A stretch of DNA of 64,000 nucleotides, taken from the NCBI RefSeq assembly GCF_023501975.1, contig NZ_JAMFLH010000012.1:83433-147432 (forward strand). Direction: 5' to 3'. Shown piece by piece: positions 18,828 through 27,320 of the stretch. The translations under genes and the position numbers were made by a program. The notes beneath the pieces are model-generated. The model was not told where the DNA came from. It made no database searches and saw only the letters and a program-made list of their open reading frames with translations. The first letter of the stretch is position 1. Every line of letters begins with the position of its first letter. The DNA is from Altererythrobacter sp. KTW20L (GTDB taxonomy: Bacteria; Pseudomonadota; Alphaproteobacteria; Sphingomonadales; Sphingomonadaceae).

Positions 18828-19303
18828 TTGTGTTCGATCTCGCCTGCGCCAATGGACACCGCTTCGAAGGCTGGTTTGCCTCGTCGGAGGACTTTGCGCA
18901 GCAGAAGGATCGCGACCTCGTCGCCTGTCCGCAGTGCGATTGCATCGATGTGGAAAAGGCGCCCATGGCACCGGCCGTGCCACGCAAGGGTAACCGTTCG
19001 GTCGAACGCCCCTTGGCTGCCCGGCAAGCACCGCCGGTCCAGGGTGTCAGCAATGCCCCGATGCCACCCGAAGTTGCCCAGGCCCTGGCCAAGCTTGCCG
19101 AGGTCCAGGCCCGCGCCCTGAAGGACAGCACCTGGGTCGGCAAGAAATTCGCCGACGATGCGCGGGCCATGCATTACGGCGAGCAGGATGCCGCTCCGAT
19201 CCACGGCGAAGCGACACCAGCCGAGGCCCAGCGCCTGCTCGACGAAGGCATCGAGATCGCCCCGCTGCCGTTCCCCGTCGCCCCGCCCAAGGCGCTCAAC
19301 TGA
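18824..19303 (+). CDS. DUF1178 family protein
   Basis: Cytoplasmic protein of 159 aa belonging to DUF1178, a family common in alphaproteobacteria with no established function. It begins MIVFDLACANGHRFEGWF and has a CPQC pair near residue 36. Together with Cys8 and His12 this could form a zinc ribbon. The middle is Pro/Ala-rich; the C-terminal half is helical with VGKKFADDARAMHYGE and ATPAEAQRLLDEGIEIAPLPFP. The ATGA overlap with the upstream amidase shows translational coupling, and the grxC-amidase-DUF1178 order is a compact operon. Confidence 0.88.
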   Translation: MIVFDLACANGHRFEGWFASSEDFAQQKDRDLVACPQCDCIDVEKAPMAPAVPRKGNRSVERPLAARQAPPVQGVSNAPMPPEVAQALAKLAEVQARALKDSTWVGKKFADDARAMHYGEQDAAPIHGEATPAEAQRLLDEGIEIAPLPFPVAPPKALN

Positions 19304-19355
19304 TCGCCGCGAGGCAGTTGCGCCCGCCAAGCCGTCCGACTAAAGCCACCGGCGC

Positions 19356-19432
19356 GCACCCGTAGCTCAGCAGGATAGAGCATCGGATTCCTAATCCGGG
19401 GGCCACAGGTTCGAATCCTGTCGGGTGCACCA
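19356..19432 (+). tRNA. tRNA-Arg (anticodon CCU)
   Basis: A full cloverleaf can be drawn: acceptor GCACCCG/CGGGTGC, D-arm GCTC...GAGC, anticodon stem TCGGA/TCCGG with loop TTCCTAA, T-arm ACAGG-TTCGAAT-CCTGT, discriminator A and encoded CCA. The loop places CCT at positions 34-36, reading AGG arginine codons. The 3' end abuts a decayed recombinase fragment, so this gene has probably been an integration site. Confidence 0.95.
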
Positions 19433-19804
19433 CTGCCGAACAGATGCGAGAACTGCAGGTGATGCGTCGCTGGGCCTATCGACGGCGCTCCCTGACAGAT
19501 GGCTTTCGATCGGCTGACACTCTTCATCATCTTCCCTTACGGCCACCTAAGTGAGCAGGAGCCGTGCGTAGAACTGAGGCAGGTCAGGTGAGCCATTCTG
19601 GAGTCGATCACGCAGCACAACAGCGAGCAGTTCCACCTTCAACGTGGTGATGACCGACTGGCGCTGGCTGAGGACAGAAGTTTCAGCGCCCAATTCGTCG
19701 CGACGAAACCTCAGACTGACCATGCGCTTGCGAAGGTTGGCGTCGGTGGTATCCATCAGGCCCTCGAGAATTGCGCGCTTCTGCCGCAATCTGTCCCTAC
19801 TCAA
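19433..19804 (-). pseudogene. Serine recombinase, C-terminal remnant
   Basis: An open stretch of 85 codons (19804-19550) encodes a coiled, charged segment: LRQKRAILEGLMDTTDANL, then SLRFRRDELGAE, then LLAVVLRDRLQNGSPDL and QFYARLLLT. This resembles the C-terminal coiled part of large serine recombinases. A TAG follows at a position where the family usually has another residue (LLLT-stop-VAVREDDEE). After a further frameshift, VSRSKA continues the end in a different frame, down to the tRNA. The resolvase catalytic domain is absent: upstream, the last antiporter gene stops within about 20 bp. It is a scar of an integration module at tRNA-Arg. The assignment is by family resemblance only. Confidence 0.55.
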
Positions 19805-19825
19805 CCCCGATGTAGAACAGTTGCT

Positions 19826-21532
19826 TCAAGGGACAGAAACGGCCGCGACAAGCAGGATGAAGGTGAGGAAGGCCAGACCGCTTATCTGTCCACGCAAAAA
19901 TCCACCTTCCATTGCGCCAGTTTCCTGGGCCAGCCATCTCGAGCCTTTATGGACTGTCGCCACGATCTGGTCAGCCGCCAGACTTCGGGTCCTGGCCAGA
20001 TGCTTGGGGACGGCGCGGAGCGGGCTGAGTTGGCGTGCCAACCAGCGTGCAACGGGCAGGGGGTCTGCTTCGTCGAGCGTTCCGACCGGCCAGCGGTTCG
20101 CAGCCATGACTCCGATCAGGCCCATGCCTAGCACAACCGGCCACAGCGCGGACCAGACTGCCGCCAGTCGAAGCGGGTAGTCGGGCGCGAGGGTGCTCCA
20201 TTCGCTCCACAGCCACCAGGGCATGACCAAGGCTGCCAGGGCCAGCCCCACGGTCGGCAGTACCACGAGCATCGTCGGACGACCGCCCCCGGAAGCCTTG
20301 GCTTTCCCGGCGCTGGCGGAAAGACGGTGCACAAACCAGCCGAGCAGCAATGTCGTCGTGGCGGCAGAGATGGTCAACGCGAATTCCGCCAATGACCCGA
20401 GACCGCTCTTTGCCATCGCCTTGGCCAGTCCGCCTCCTGTCAGCGGCCCACCCGCGACCGAAAGTGCGACCAACACAACCAGCACCAGGGCCGCGTTCCG
20501 CCAGCGCCCGGTCGAGAGCGCGACGAGCGCGACGCTCAGGAACAGCGCGCCTTTGGCCAGGCCGTGGTGGAATGCGTAAAATGCGGCGGGCGCCATGTCC
20601 GAGCCATCTGCCTGGGTTGCCGCACCGACCAGCGCGATCACCAGCCCCATCTGACTGATGGTCGAATAGGCGAGGATGGCCTTGGGAGCGCGCACTCGCA
20701 GCCCCGTCAATGCTGCGACAAATGCGGTGCCAAGGCCGATCACCAGCAACACCGATCCCGCCATGGTGGCGAGCGGCACGAACATCATCATTCCGATGAT
20801 CCCCGCCTTGACGATAGCGCCGGACAACACGGCCGAGGCAGGAGTCGGGGCGGCAGGATGGGCCAGCGGCAACCACAGGTGCAGCGGCATCAACCCTGCC
20901 TTGATCCCGAACCCTGCGATCAGCAGCACCGTTGCCACTCCGCCGAGCGGGGCGGACAGGAGCGCCGCGCGAATGTCTGAAATCAGCAGCCCGTTGGCAG
21001 AAGCCGCGCCGATCACGAAGGCGGCCAGGAGACAGACTTCGCCGACAATCGCCAGCGCGGCATAGACCCGCCCCGCACGCAGCGCTGCCGGCGTTCCCTC
21101 GTGGACGACAAGGAAATAGGCCGATAGCGAGACGGCAGCAAAGGCGACGTAGAAGGTCACCACGTCCTGCGCCAGAAACACTCCGAGATTGCCCGCCAGC
21201 GTCAGGCACCAGAACCCGCTGAACACCGCCGGTTTGCGCGTCCCGGCCATCGAGCCCTGAGCATGAAGCGCCGCCGCGAACCACAAGGCTGCAGTCATCC
21301 CCAGCAGCAGTGCAGCGGGCCGCCCGGCGGCCAGCATCACGCCGAGCAGCAAATTGGGCGCCAGCGTCAGGCCCTCCACTCCGGTAAGGGCAAGCCACAG
21401 GGCGGGCAGCGGCGCGAGCGGCAGCAGCCGCAAGGCGTGCGGACGGATCGCAGGCAGCGATGCCAACACCCCCAACAGCAGGGGCCAGATCAGTGCCACC
21501 AGCGGCAGCAGCGGGCCGCTCGCCCAGATCAT
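19826..21532 (-). CDS. Third Mrp/complex I-like proton-conducting membrane subunit
   Basis: NuoL/M/N-family membrane protein of 568 aa with about 14 helices, last gene of the antiporter operon. The Proton_antipo_M core (about residues 100-390) contains the functional lysine region FGIKAGLMPLHLWLPLAHPAAPTPASAVLSG and a second lysine in AIVKAGIIG. The transmembrane-5 segment reads FYVAFAAVSLSAYFLVV; the glutamate found at that point in the two sister subunits is replaced by alanine. The ATG at 21532 overlaps the previous stop (ATGA); the longer open frame upstream is shadow sequence. The C-terminal extension (about 440-568) has an extra helix pair, somewhat NuoL/MrpA-like. It may act as the third channel or as a structural subunit. 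Confidence 0.85.
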   Translation of the reverse strand: MIWASGPLLPLVALIWPLLLGVLASLPAIRPHALRLLPLAPLPALWLALTGVEGLTLAPNLLLGVMLAAGRPAALLLGMTAALWFAAALHAQGSMAGTRKPAVFSGFWCLTLAGNLGVFLAQDVVTFYVAFAAVSLSAYFLVVHEGTPAALRAGRVYAALAIVGEVCLLAAFVIGAASANGLLISDIRAALLSAPLGGVATVLLIAGFGIKAGLMPLHLWLPLAHPAAPTPASAVLSGAIVKAGIIGMMMFVPLATMAGSVLLVIGLGTAFVAALTGLRVRAPKAILAYSTISQMGLVIALVGAATQADGSDMAPAAFYAFHHGLAKGALFLSVALVALSTGRWRNAALVLVVLVALSVAGGPLTGGGLAKAMAKSGLGSLAEFALTISAATTTLLLGWFVHRLSASAGKAKASGGGRPTMLVVLPTVGLALAALVMPWWLWSEWSTLAPDYPLRLAAVWSALWPVVLGMGLIGVMAANRWPVGTLDEADPLPVARWLARQLSPLRAVPKHLARTRSLAADQIVATVHKGSRWLAQETGAMEGGFLRGQISGLAFLTFILLVAAVSVP

Positions 21533-23004
21533 CGCAGATATTCCCGTTCGGCGATCAGCGTCGCCCAACCCAGCGGGCTGAATGTCGCCGCCGCCAGCAG
21601 GCCAACCGCCACCGATGCGAAGGCGGTGATCACCGCAGGCGCAATCAGGCCCAGCGGGCGTTCTGTCGGAGCATCTCCAGCCGTGATCGCTGCTCCTGGT
21701 TCGAGAAACCAGATGCGATAGACCAGCGGCAGGAAATAGGCGGCGTTGAGCAAGGTCGAGGCGGCAAGCACCGCGATCACCCACGGTGCCCCGGCCTGCA
21801 CCGCCCCGATGCCGAGATAGATCTTGGTTATGAACCCGGCCGTGGGCGGCAGGCCGACCATCCCGATCGCGCCCAGCGAGAAGCACACCGATGCCCAGGG
21901 CATACGCGCGCCGATGCCATCCAGTTGATCGACCCGGGTAATGCCCGCCCGCTCGTCAAAGATTCCGGCGCAGAAGAACAGGGTGATCTTCATCAACCCC
22001 TGGTGGACCAGATGCGCCAGCCCGCCGATCACTGCAAAGGGTGATGCCAGCGCGATCCCAAGCACGATATACGACACCTGGCTGACGGTGGAGAAGGCCA
22101 GCCGCTTCTTGATTTCGGTCTGTTGCAAGGCGCGCGCCGAACCCCACAGGATGGTGACCGATGCAAGCAGCGCCAAAGGCAAGGCAAGCCCAAGCTCGGC
22201 CATCAGATCAAGCCCGAATACGTCGAGCACAATCCGCATCACCCCGAAGGCCCCCGCCTTGACCACTGCCACGGCATGGAGCAGCGCGCTGACCGGTGCG
22301 GGCGCGGCCATTGCGGCGGGTAGCCAGCCGTGCAGCGGCACCAGCGCAGCCTTGGCCCCCAGTCCGGCGATGAACAGCGCAAAGATGATCCTCAGGCTGG
22401 TATCGTCGAGTTGCCGCAGATCGGCTGGCATGGCGAATTCGACCGGGCCCACCGTGCTTTCCAGCCATACTATGGCGATCAGCAGCAGCGCGCTGGCGGG
22501 CAGGGCATAGGTCAGATAGCTGCGGCCTGCCGCGATCGACTTGGCGTCCTGTTTGTGGACCACCAGCGGCCAGGTCGAGAGCGTCAGCAATTCAAAGAAG
22601 ATGAAGAACGAGATCAGCGTGCCCGACAGCGCGATCCCTGTCGTGGCCGCCACGCACAGGCTGAAGAAGCCGAAAAAGCGCGACAGGTCGGGTTTGTTGC
22701 CAAGATAGGCGATGGCGTAGATCGTGGTCAGCAGCCACAGGAACGCCGACAGCGAAACGAACAGCAGCGACAGTGCATCGACACGCAGCAACAGGTATAG
22801 CCCCGGAGCAAACTCCAGACGCGTTTCGTAGATCGTGCCTTGCACCACTTGGATGAGCATGAACGCGATCAACCCCAACTTGAGCACTGCCCCGCCCAGA
22901 TTGAGCAGGTTGCGCAAGCGATGGCTTTCTTGTGGCAGGAAGAAGGTAGCGGTCGCTGCAACCAGCGAGGTCAGCAGGAGCAGGACTGGCAGCGCGGCGT
23001 TCAT
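21529..23004 (-). CDS. Mrp/Mnh antiporter subunit D-like (second copy)
   Basis: Proton-conducting membrane subunit of 491 aa. The transmembrane-5 glutamate is present in ISFFIFFELLTLSTWPLV (about residue 133) and the lysine segment in GLGAKAALVPLHGWLPAAMAAPAPVSALLHAVAVVKAGAFG (about 210-250). These are the residues for proton transfer in MrpD/NuoM/NuoN proteins. It overlaps both neighbours by four bases, so it is translated in step with them. The substrate cation (Na+, K+ or H+ only) cannot be read from the sequence. Confidence 0.9.
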   Translation of the reverse strand: MNAALPVLLLLTSLVAATATFFLPQESHRLRNLLNLGGAVLKLGLIAFMLIQVVQGTIYETRLEFAPGLYLLLRVDALSLLFVSLSAFLWLLTTIYAIAYLGNKPDLSRFFGFFSLCVAATTGIALSGTLISFFIFFELLTLSTWPLVVHKQDAKSIAAGRSYLTYALPASALLLIAIVWLESTVGPVEFAMPADLRQLDDTSLRIIFALFIAGLGAKAALVPLHGWLPAAMAAPAPVSALLHAVAVVKAGAFGVMRIVLDVFGLDLMAELGLALPLALLASVTILWGSARALQQTEIKKRLAFSTVSQVSYIVLGIALASPFAVIGGLAHLVHQGLMKITLFFCAGIFDERAGITRVDQLDGIGARMPWASVCFSLGAIGMVGLPPTAGFITKIYLGIGAVQAGAPWVIAVLAASTLLNAAYFLPLVYRIWFLEPGAAITAGDAPTERPLGLIAPAVITAFASVAVGLLAAATFSPLGWATLIAEREYLR

Positions 23005-24509
23005 TCCAGGCCCTCGACCGCGCTCGCCGGGCGCCCGATCTGGATCAGGCTGAACGGAGTCTGCGATGCCAGGCCGAGCGTGATCGCGGCGAGCGCAAGC
23101 AGCAGCGGAACCAACTGCAGCCGGCGCGAAACCGGGGCGAAAGTCGGCGTGTCAGCTTTGGCAAAGGCCAGCGCGAGCGGTCGGTAGAGATAGGCTGCCG
23201 ACAGCAGTCCCCCGACAACCAGCACCGCCCCCCAAACCACCTGCCCCGAGGCAAAAGCGGAGGTCAGCATCAGGTATTTCGCGGTAAAGCCACCCGAAGG
23301 TGGTAGCCCGACCAGCGATACGGCGGCCAATGCAAAGGCAAACGCGGTCATCGGCGTGGCTGTCGCCAGCCCGCGCATGCCATCCAGTCGATCGTGCCCC
23401 ACCGCGATGATCCACACCCCTGCGCACAGGAACATCGCTGCCTTGGCCAGTCCGTGGCTGAGCGCCTGGAACACGGCCCCGGTCCACGCACCTGCCGCCC
23501 AGGGCTGCGCGAATGAATCGCCCCCTGCCAGCGGAAACACCAGGAAAAGATAGCCGATCTGCGCCACGGTCGAATAGGCGACAATCAGCTTGAGCCGGCT
23601 TTGGCGCAGCGCCAGAACGGATCCGAACAGCACCGCAGCGGCACCTAGCGCGCCGAGCAGCGTCAGCAAAACGGGCGAGGCCAGTTCGGGCAGGGCTTCG
23701 AACCACAACCGGATGAGGATCAGGAACGAAGCCTTGGGCACCAGCGCCGAAAGCATCGCCGAAGCCGGGGCAGGCGCACCCGAATGGGCGGGCGGGAGCC
23801 AGGCGTGAAAGGGGAACAGCGCCGTCTTCACTGCCAGCCCGGCAGTTATCAGGCCCGCCGCGATCAGATCCGCCGCAGCGGTTCCGCCAGAACGCCCGGA
23901 GCCGATCCCCTGGGCTGCCAGCAGCGTCAGGTCGAGCGTTCCGTGCCCGGCATAGAGCAGCGCGACCCCGAGCAGGTAAGCGAGCGATCCTGCCAGCGCG
24001 AACATCATGTAGCGCAGCCCCGCCGCAAGCGAGCCGGCCTTGCCCTCGATCGCCACCAGGGCCACCGCCGCGACGGTAAGCAGTTCGAGCGCGACGTAGA
24101 GATTGAACAGATCGCGCGACAGGAAGGCCACGTTCAGCGCGCTCCACAAGAGCAGGGCGAGAGGCCAGAAGGCCCATTGGCTGCGCGTCTCCCCGGAACC
24201 GGCCCGAGCGGCAAATTGCGGCCGCGCGCTGACCAGCACCGCCGCCATCACTGTCGCCACCATGGACAGGAAGGCCAGTCCAAGCCCGTCGAGGCGCAAG
24301 GTGATCCCCAGCGGGGCATTCCAGCCGCCAATGCTCAGGGAGAGCACGCCTTGCCGGACCAGGGCGGGCACCAGCACCACCAGCGCGGTAGCGATCCCTG
24401 CCACACCCAGCAGCGCGATCAGCGCCCCGCGCCGGGGCACCACCACCGCGAGCAGTGCCGCAAGCAGCGGCACTGCTACCAGTGCGACAAGGGCGAGCGA
24501 GAGGATCAT
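23001..24509 (-). CDS. mnhD: Mrp/Mnh antiporter subunit D (first copy)
   Basis: Proton-conducting membrane subunit of 502 aa and the closest of the three to classical MrpD by position, directly after mnhC. Transmembrane glutamate lies in LFNLYVALELLTVAAVALV and lysines in GLAVKTALFPFHAWLPPAHSGAPAPASAMLSALVPKASF. About 14 hydrophobic helices span the protein. The start overlaps the mnhC stop by four bases. Family knowledge says MrpD works only within the full hetero-oligomeric complex, in monovalent cation/proton exchange and pH or salt tolerance. Confidence 0.92.
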   Translation of the reverse strand: MILSLALVALVAVPLLAALLAVVVPRRGALIALLGVAGIATALVVLVPALVRQGVLSLSIGGWNAPLGITLRLDGLGLAFLSMVATVMAAVLVSARPQFAARAGSGETRSQWAFWPLALLLWSALNVAFLSRDLFNLYVALELLTVAAVALVAIEGKAGSLAAGLRYMMFALAGSLAYLLGVALLYAGHGTLDLTLLAAQGIGSGRSGGTAAADLIAAGLITAGLAVKTALFPFHAWLPPAHSGAPAPASAMLSALVPKASFLILIRLWFEALPELASPVLLTLLGALGAAAVLFGSVLALRQSRLKLIVAYSTVAQIGYLFLVFPLAGGDSFAQPWAAGAWTGAVFQALSHGLAKAAMFLCAGVWIIAVGHDRLDGMRGLATATPMTAFAFALAAVSLVGLPPSGGFTAKYLMLTSAFASGQVVWGAVLVVGGLLSAAYLYRPLALAFAKADTPTFAPVSRRLQLVPLLLALAAITLGLASQTPFSLIQIGRPASAVEGLE

Positions 24510-24862
24510 TCGGGCGGGTCTTCGTGTGATGACGGGTGCGGACCCCCATCAATCGTATCGGCGTCTTCAGGAAGGCAGGCCTTTCCGCTGATCCGCACAT
24601 AGGCCAGCACCAGACCGACGCCGAGCGCGGTAGCCGCCAGCGCGACCACGATGCCGGTGATGATCAGCGCCTGCGGCACCGGGTCGGTGGCCCCTGTTGG
24701 CGTACGCGCGGCAGTCGCTCCGAACAGCAGGAAAATGCCCGATCCGATGACATTGAACGCCAGCAGGCGGCGCAGCAGGTGCACCTGCGTGACGAAGCCG
24801 TAGAGCCCCAGGCCGATCAGCGCCGCGCCGCATAGCCCGAATATCGTTGCAGAGGTGATCAT
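24506..24862 (-). CDS. mnhC: Mrp/Mnh antiporter subunit C (NuoK-like)
   Basis: Small membrane subunit of 118 aa with three helices, homologous to NuoK. FNVIGSGIFLLFGA in helix two and DPVPQALIITGIVVALAATALGVGL in helix three are the MrpC/MnhC signatures. A short acidic and proline-rich tail follows. It starts 10 bp after the fused mnhB gene and overlaps mnhD by four bases. Confidence 0.93.
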   Translation of the reverse strand: MITSATIFGLCGAALIGLGLYGFVTQVHLLRRLLAFNVIGSGIFLLFGATAARTPTGATDPVPQALIITGIVVALAATALGVGLVLAYVRISGKACLPEDADTIDGGPHPSSHEDPPE

Positions 24863-24872
24863 AACGGGGCGA

Positions 24873-25832
24873 TCATGGCGAAGGATCCGGAGTACCGAGC
24901 ACCAGCAGCGCCAGCGTGGCAGCGATCGACAGGGTCAATGCAGCTTCGATGGTAAGGATCAGCGGCTTGGCATAGGTGGGCGGCAAGCCGAGAAATGTGC
25001 CCGCCATCGCGCCGGCGATTCCGATGCCGAGGAACACCAGCGGCCCGGCGACCAACACTGCCCGCAGTCCAACCGAAACCATGCGCGGGACGGGCATCAG
25101 CCCGGCCATCATGATCAGCAGCCAGACCGCCGCAAGCACGGTTCCGCCCTGGAAGGCACCGCCCGGATAGGAGGAGCCGGCCCAGACCAGATAGACCCCA
25201 AGCAGCAGTCCGAAGGGTGGCAAAAGCCGTCCGAAAGTGGCCATCACCCCGCCTGGGCGCGCATGTTGGCGCAACCCTGCGCGGCGGCCCCAGTCACGAT
25301 CGCGCGCCAGTGACCACAGCCCGACCAATGCCGCCAACAGCACCACACTTTCGAGCAACGTGTCCCAGCCGCGGAAATTGATCAGCACCGCGGTCACCGG
25401 GTTGGCGGATCCCGATACAGCCAGGTTATCCGCCACCGCATCACGCAGGCCGGTGGAGTCCGGCAGCGACAGAAAGGCCCAGCCAAGCACGCCGCTGATT
25501 GAGCCTGCCACGACCATGCTCGCAAGCCGGGCGCCTGCGGGCGGTCTGCGCATTTCGTCGCTTGTGTTGTTCCCGGCAGGCGTAGTGACCCTTGAGAGCC
25601 GGGCAACGGCCCCGATCAGCAGAACTCCGGTCAGTCCGGCGCCGAGCGCGGCCTCGGTCAGTGCCACATCGATCGCCCCCAGCCGCAACCATGCGATGGC
25701 GACGAACACGCCATAGACAATGAAGAACACCACCGCCCCGAACAGATCGCGCACGGTGATCGCGAACAGTCCGGCCCCCAGGATCAGGGCGGCCAGGATC
25801 AGGTCGAAGCCGAGGGCTGATATTCCGGTCAA
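24873..25832 (-). CDS. mnhB: MrpA C-terminal region fused to MrpB
   Basis: Membrane protein of 319 aa composed of pieces that are separate elsewhere. Residues 1-80 match the MbhD/DUF4040 unit (LFGAVVFFIVYGVFVAIAWLRLGAIDVALTEAALGAG). Residues about 105-185 match the MbhE-like end of MrpA (NPVTAVLINFRGWDTLLESVVLLAAL). Residues about 195-319 are MrpB/MnhB (PPFGLLLGVYLVWAGSSYPGGAFQGG). Start is a TTG at 25832 overlapping the mnhG stop (TTGA). The arrangement replaces the C-terminal part of MrpA, whose NuoL-like part must then be supplied by one of the three downstream subunits. Confidence 0.88.
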   Translation of the reverse strand: MTGISALGFDLILAALILGAGLFAITVRDLFGAVVFFIVYGVFVAIAWLRLGAIDVALTEAALGAGLTGVLLIGAVARLSRVTTPAGNNTSDEMRRPPAGARLASMVVAGSISGVLGWAFLSLPDSTGLRDAVADNLAVSGSANPVTAVLINFRGWDTLLESVVLLAALVGLWSLARDRDWGRRAGLRQHARPGGVMATFGRLLPPFGLLLGVYLVWAGSSYPGGAFQGGTVLAAVWLLIMMAGLMPVPRMVSVGLRAVLVAGPLVFLGIGIAGAMAGTFLGLPPTYAKPLILTIEAALTLSIAATLALLVLGTPDPSP

Positions 25833-26173
25833 GGGTCACCCCGCAGAGTGCTTTCCGCCGGGTCATGTGCATCGGCCGAACGTTCTGCGGATTGCTCGCC
25901 GCTTTGCCAGGCAGAGCGGGCGACAAGCTGCGCGGTTGTGCCCGCAGCCACAAGCGCCAGGGCCCAGACAAGCGCCAGTTTGCCAAGTGTCAGCAAGTCG
26001 GGTGCCTGGAACGCCAGCCCCAGGATCAGCAGGCCAAGCCCGACATTGTCTGCCTTGGTCAGCGCGTGCAACCGGCTGAGCGTGTCGGGAAAGCGGATGA
26101 TCCCCGCAGTCCCGGCAAAAAAGAACAGCATTCCTGTGCCCGTAAGCACTATCGTCAGCGCGTCAGCCAGCAT
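25829..26173 (-). CDS. mnhG: Mrp/Mnh antiporter subunit G
   Basis: Small membrane subunit of 114 aa. The MnhG/PhaG signature GTAGIIRFPDTLSRLHALTKADNVGLGLLILGL is visible at about residues 20-55, with three predicted helices. The tail is polar and rich in Glu and Ser. The ATG at 26173 (MLADALTIVL) was chosen over a GTG five codons earlier because neither has a clear SD and the ATG gives the usual N-terminus; it overlaps mnhF by 11 bp. Confidence 0.9.
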   Translation of the reverse strand: MLADALTIVLTGTGMLFFFAGTAGIIRFPDTLSRLHALTKADNVGLGLLILGLAFQAPDLLTLGKLALVWALALVAAGTTAQLVARSAWQSGEQSAERSADAHDPAESTLRGDP

Positions 26174-26507
26174 CGGCTGCTCGTACACTCGGGCGCCGCG
26201 CGCCGTCAGACAAGCCGGCTACCTCTTCCTCGGGCCCTTCCTCGGGATCCCCGCTGCCGTCGCTGCTCTGTGCCTTCACAAAAGCAATTGCAGCGAAGGC
26301 GGCGAGCAGCGCCAGAACCAGCGCCACATCAACCATCGCCCAGTCGGTTGCCGCCGCCAGCAGCAGAACCGTGCCGACGCCTCCCGTGCCGACCAGTTGC
26401 GCCGCCATCATCCGGTCGGCTGCCTGTGGCCCGCGCCAGATGCGCCACATCGCGCCCGCGAGGCTGAGCAGGAGCAAAGCTCCCAGCGCGAGCAGCCAGG
26501 CAGTCAT
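26163..26507 (-). CDS. mnhF: Mrp/Mnh antiporter subunit F
   Basis: Small membrane subunit of 114 aa. Three helices are visible and the family core RIWRGPQAADRMMAAQLVGTGGV lies after helix one, followed by DWAMVDVALVLALLAAFAAIAFVKA. The C-terminal 30 residues are acidic and then basic, and longer than in short homologues such as Bacillus MrpF. It overlaps mnhE by four bases (ATGA) and mnhG by 11 bp. Confidence 0.92.
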   Translation of the reverse strand: MTAWLLALGALLLLSLAGAMWRIWRGPQAADRMMAAQLVGTGGVGTVLLLAAATDWAMVDVALVLALLAAFAAIAFVKAQSSDGSGDPEEGPEEEVAGLSDGARRPSVRAADAG

Positions 26508-27016
26508 GTAACGCCTCCGCTGGTCCTTGCCCGGTTGATCGTTCCCCGGACGCGGCGCTCCTCCTCCCGCACGGCAGCTTCGATATCATGATCGAGATCG
26601 AGCACATGGACCAGCAGGTGATCACCGTCGCATCCCGCAGCAAGCGTCCCGGGCATCAGCGACAATTCACCGCCAAGCGCCACCCGGCCGCCCTCGGGAA
26701 GAGCGACGGCGATCCGGAGTCTGCCCGGCCGGATCGGGAGCTGCGGGTGGAAGGCACGCCGTGCGACGTCGATCCCGCCGATGAGCGATTGCCAGACAAA
26801 TCGCGGGAACAAGGCGGCAAGGGGGCCAAACCGCAGCGGCACACCACCCGGCAACAGGAAGAGGCTGAGCCAGGTTGCGAGTGGTACGATGATCGCGCCG
26901 ACAACCAGCGCCTCTCCGCCACCCCCCGCGAGCACGAGCCAGATCACCGCGAGGGGAACGCCGCGTCGCGCGGCCCGTCCTATCCGCGAGCTGTCAAATG
27001 TCAGTCCACCGCTCAT
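26504..27016 (-). CDS. mnhE: Mrp/Mnh antiporter subunit E
   Basis: First gene of the antiporter operon, 170 aa. Two N-terminal hydrophobic helices (about residues 19-55) are followed by the MnhE cytoplasmic domain with FVWQSLIGGIDVARRAFHP and LGGELSLMPGTLAAGCDGDHLLVHVLDLD. The order E-F-G-(A'B)-C-D-D-D is a group-2-like Mrp arrangement, not the ABCDEFG order of Bacillus. The promoter must lie in the 304-bp gap upstream. Confidence 0.92.
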   Translation of the reverse strand: MSGGLTFDSSRIGRAARRGVPLAVIWLVLAGGGGEALVVGAIIVPLATWLSLFLLPGGVPLRFGPLAALFPRFVWQSLIGGIDVARRAFHPQLPIRPGRLRIAVALPEGGRVALGGELSLMPGTLAAGCDGDHLLVHVLDLDHDIEAAVREEERRVRGTINRARTSGGVT

Positions 27017-27320
27017 GCCATTGTATGCTTAGCGGCCCCATCGCTTCTTGCCACCCGCAAACGGCCCTTAGTGAGGGGCAGATTCGCTCACGTTACTGTC
27101 GAAGCCTACCAGCTGCCAAGGCCAGGCATTGCGCCCATTCAAGCAGTATCCACGTTTTGTCCGGATTCGGGAGGTCGACTGATCAGCTCGCAGAACCGCA
27201 ATGAGGGTGAAAAGCCGCCATCATGCCGGCCCAGGCGAGACAATCACCCAGTTCTCATCTTCATGCCGTCGGGTGCGCCAATTCTGTGCGCTGCTTTCAC
27301 CGGTTGCTTGAGTGCATGCG
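27017..27320. other. Non-coding gap upstream of the Mrp operon
   Basis: This 304-bp stretch lies between mnhE (start) and the GMC oxidoreductase (stop), both on the minus strand. No family-like reading frame, strong stem-loop or consensus promoter could be recognised. It should hold the operon promoter and the GMC gene's terminator. Confidence 0.5.

Noticed and set aside
19174..19530. Minus-strand frame including RIRTCGPRIRNP across the tRNA
   Set aside because: This is the usual spurious translation of the complement of a tRNA gene; only the piece beyond the tRNA belongs to the recombinase scar.
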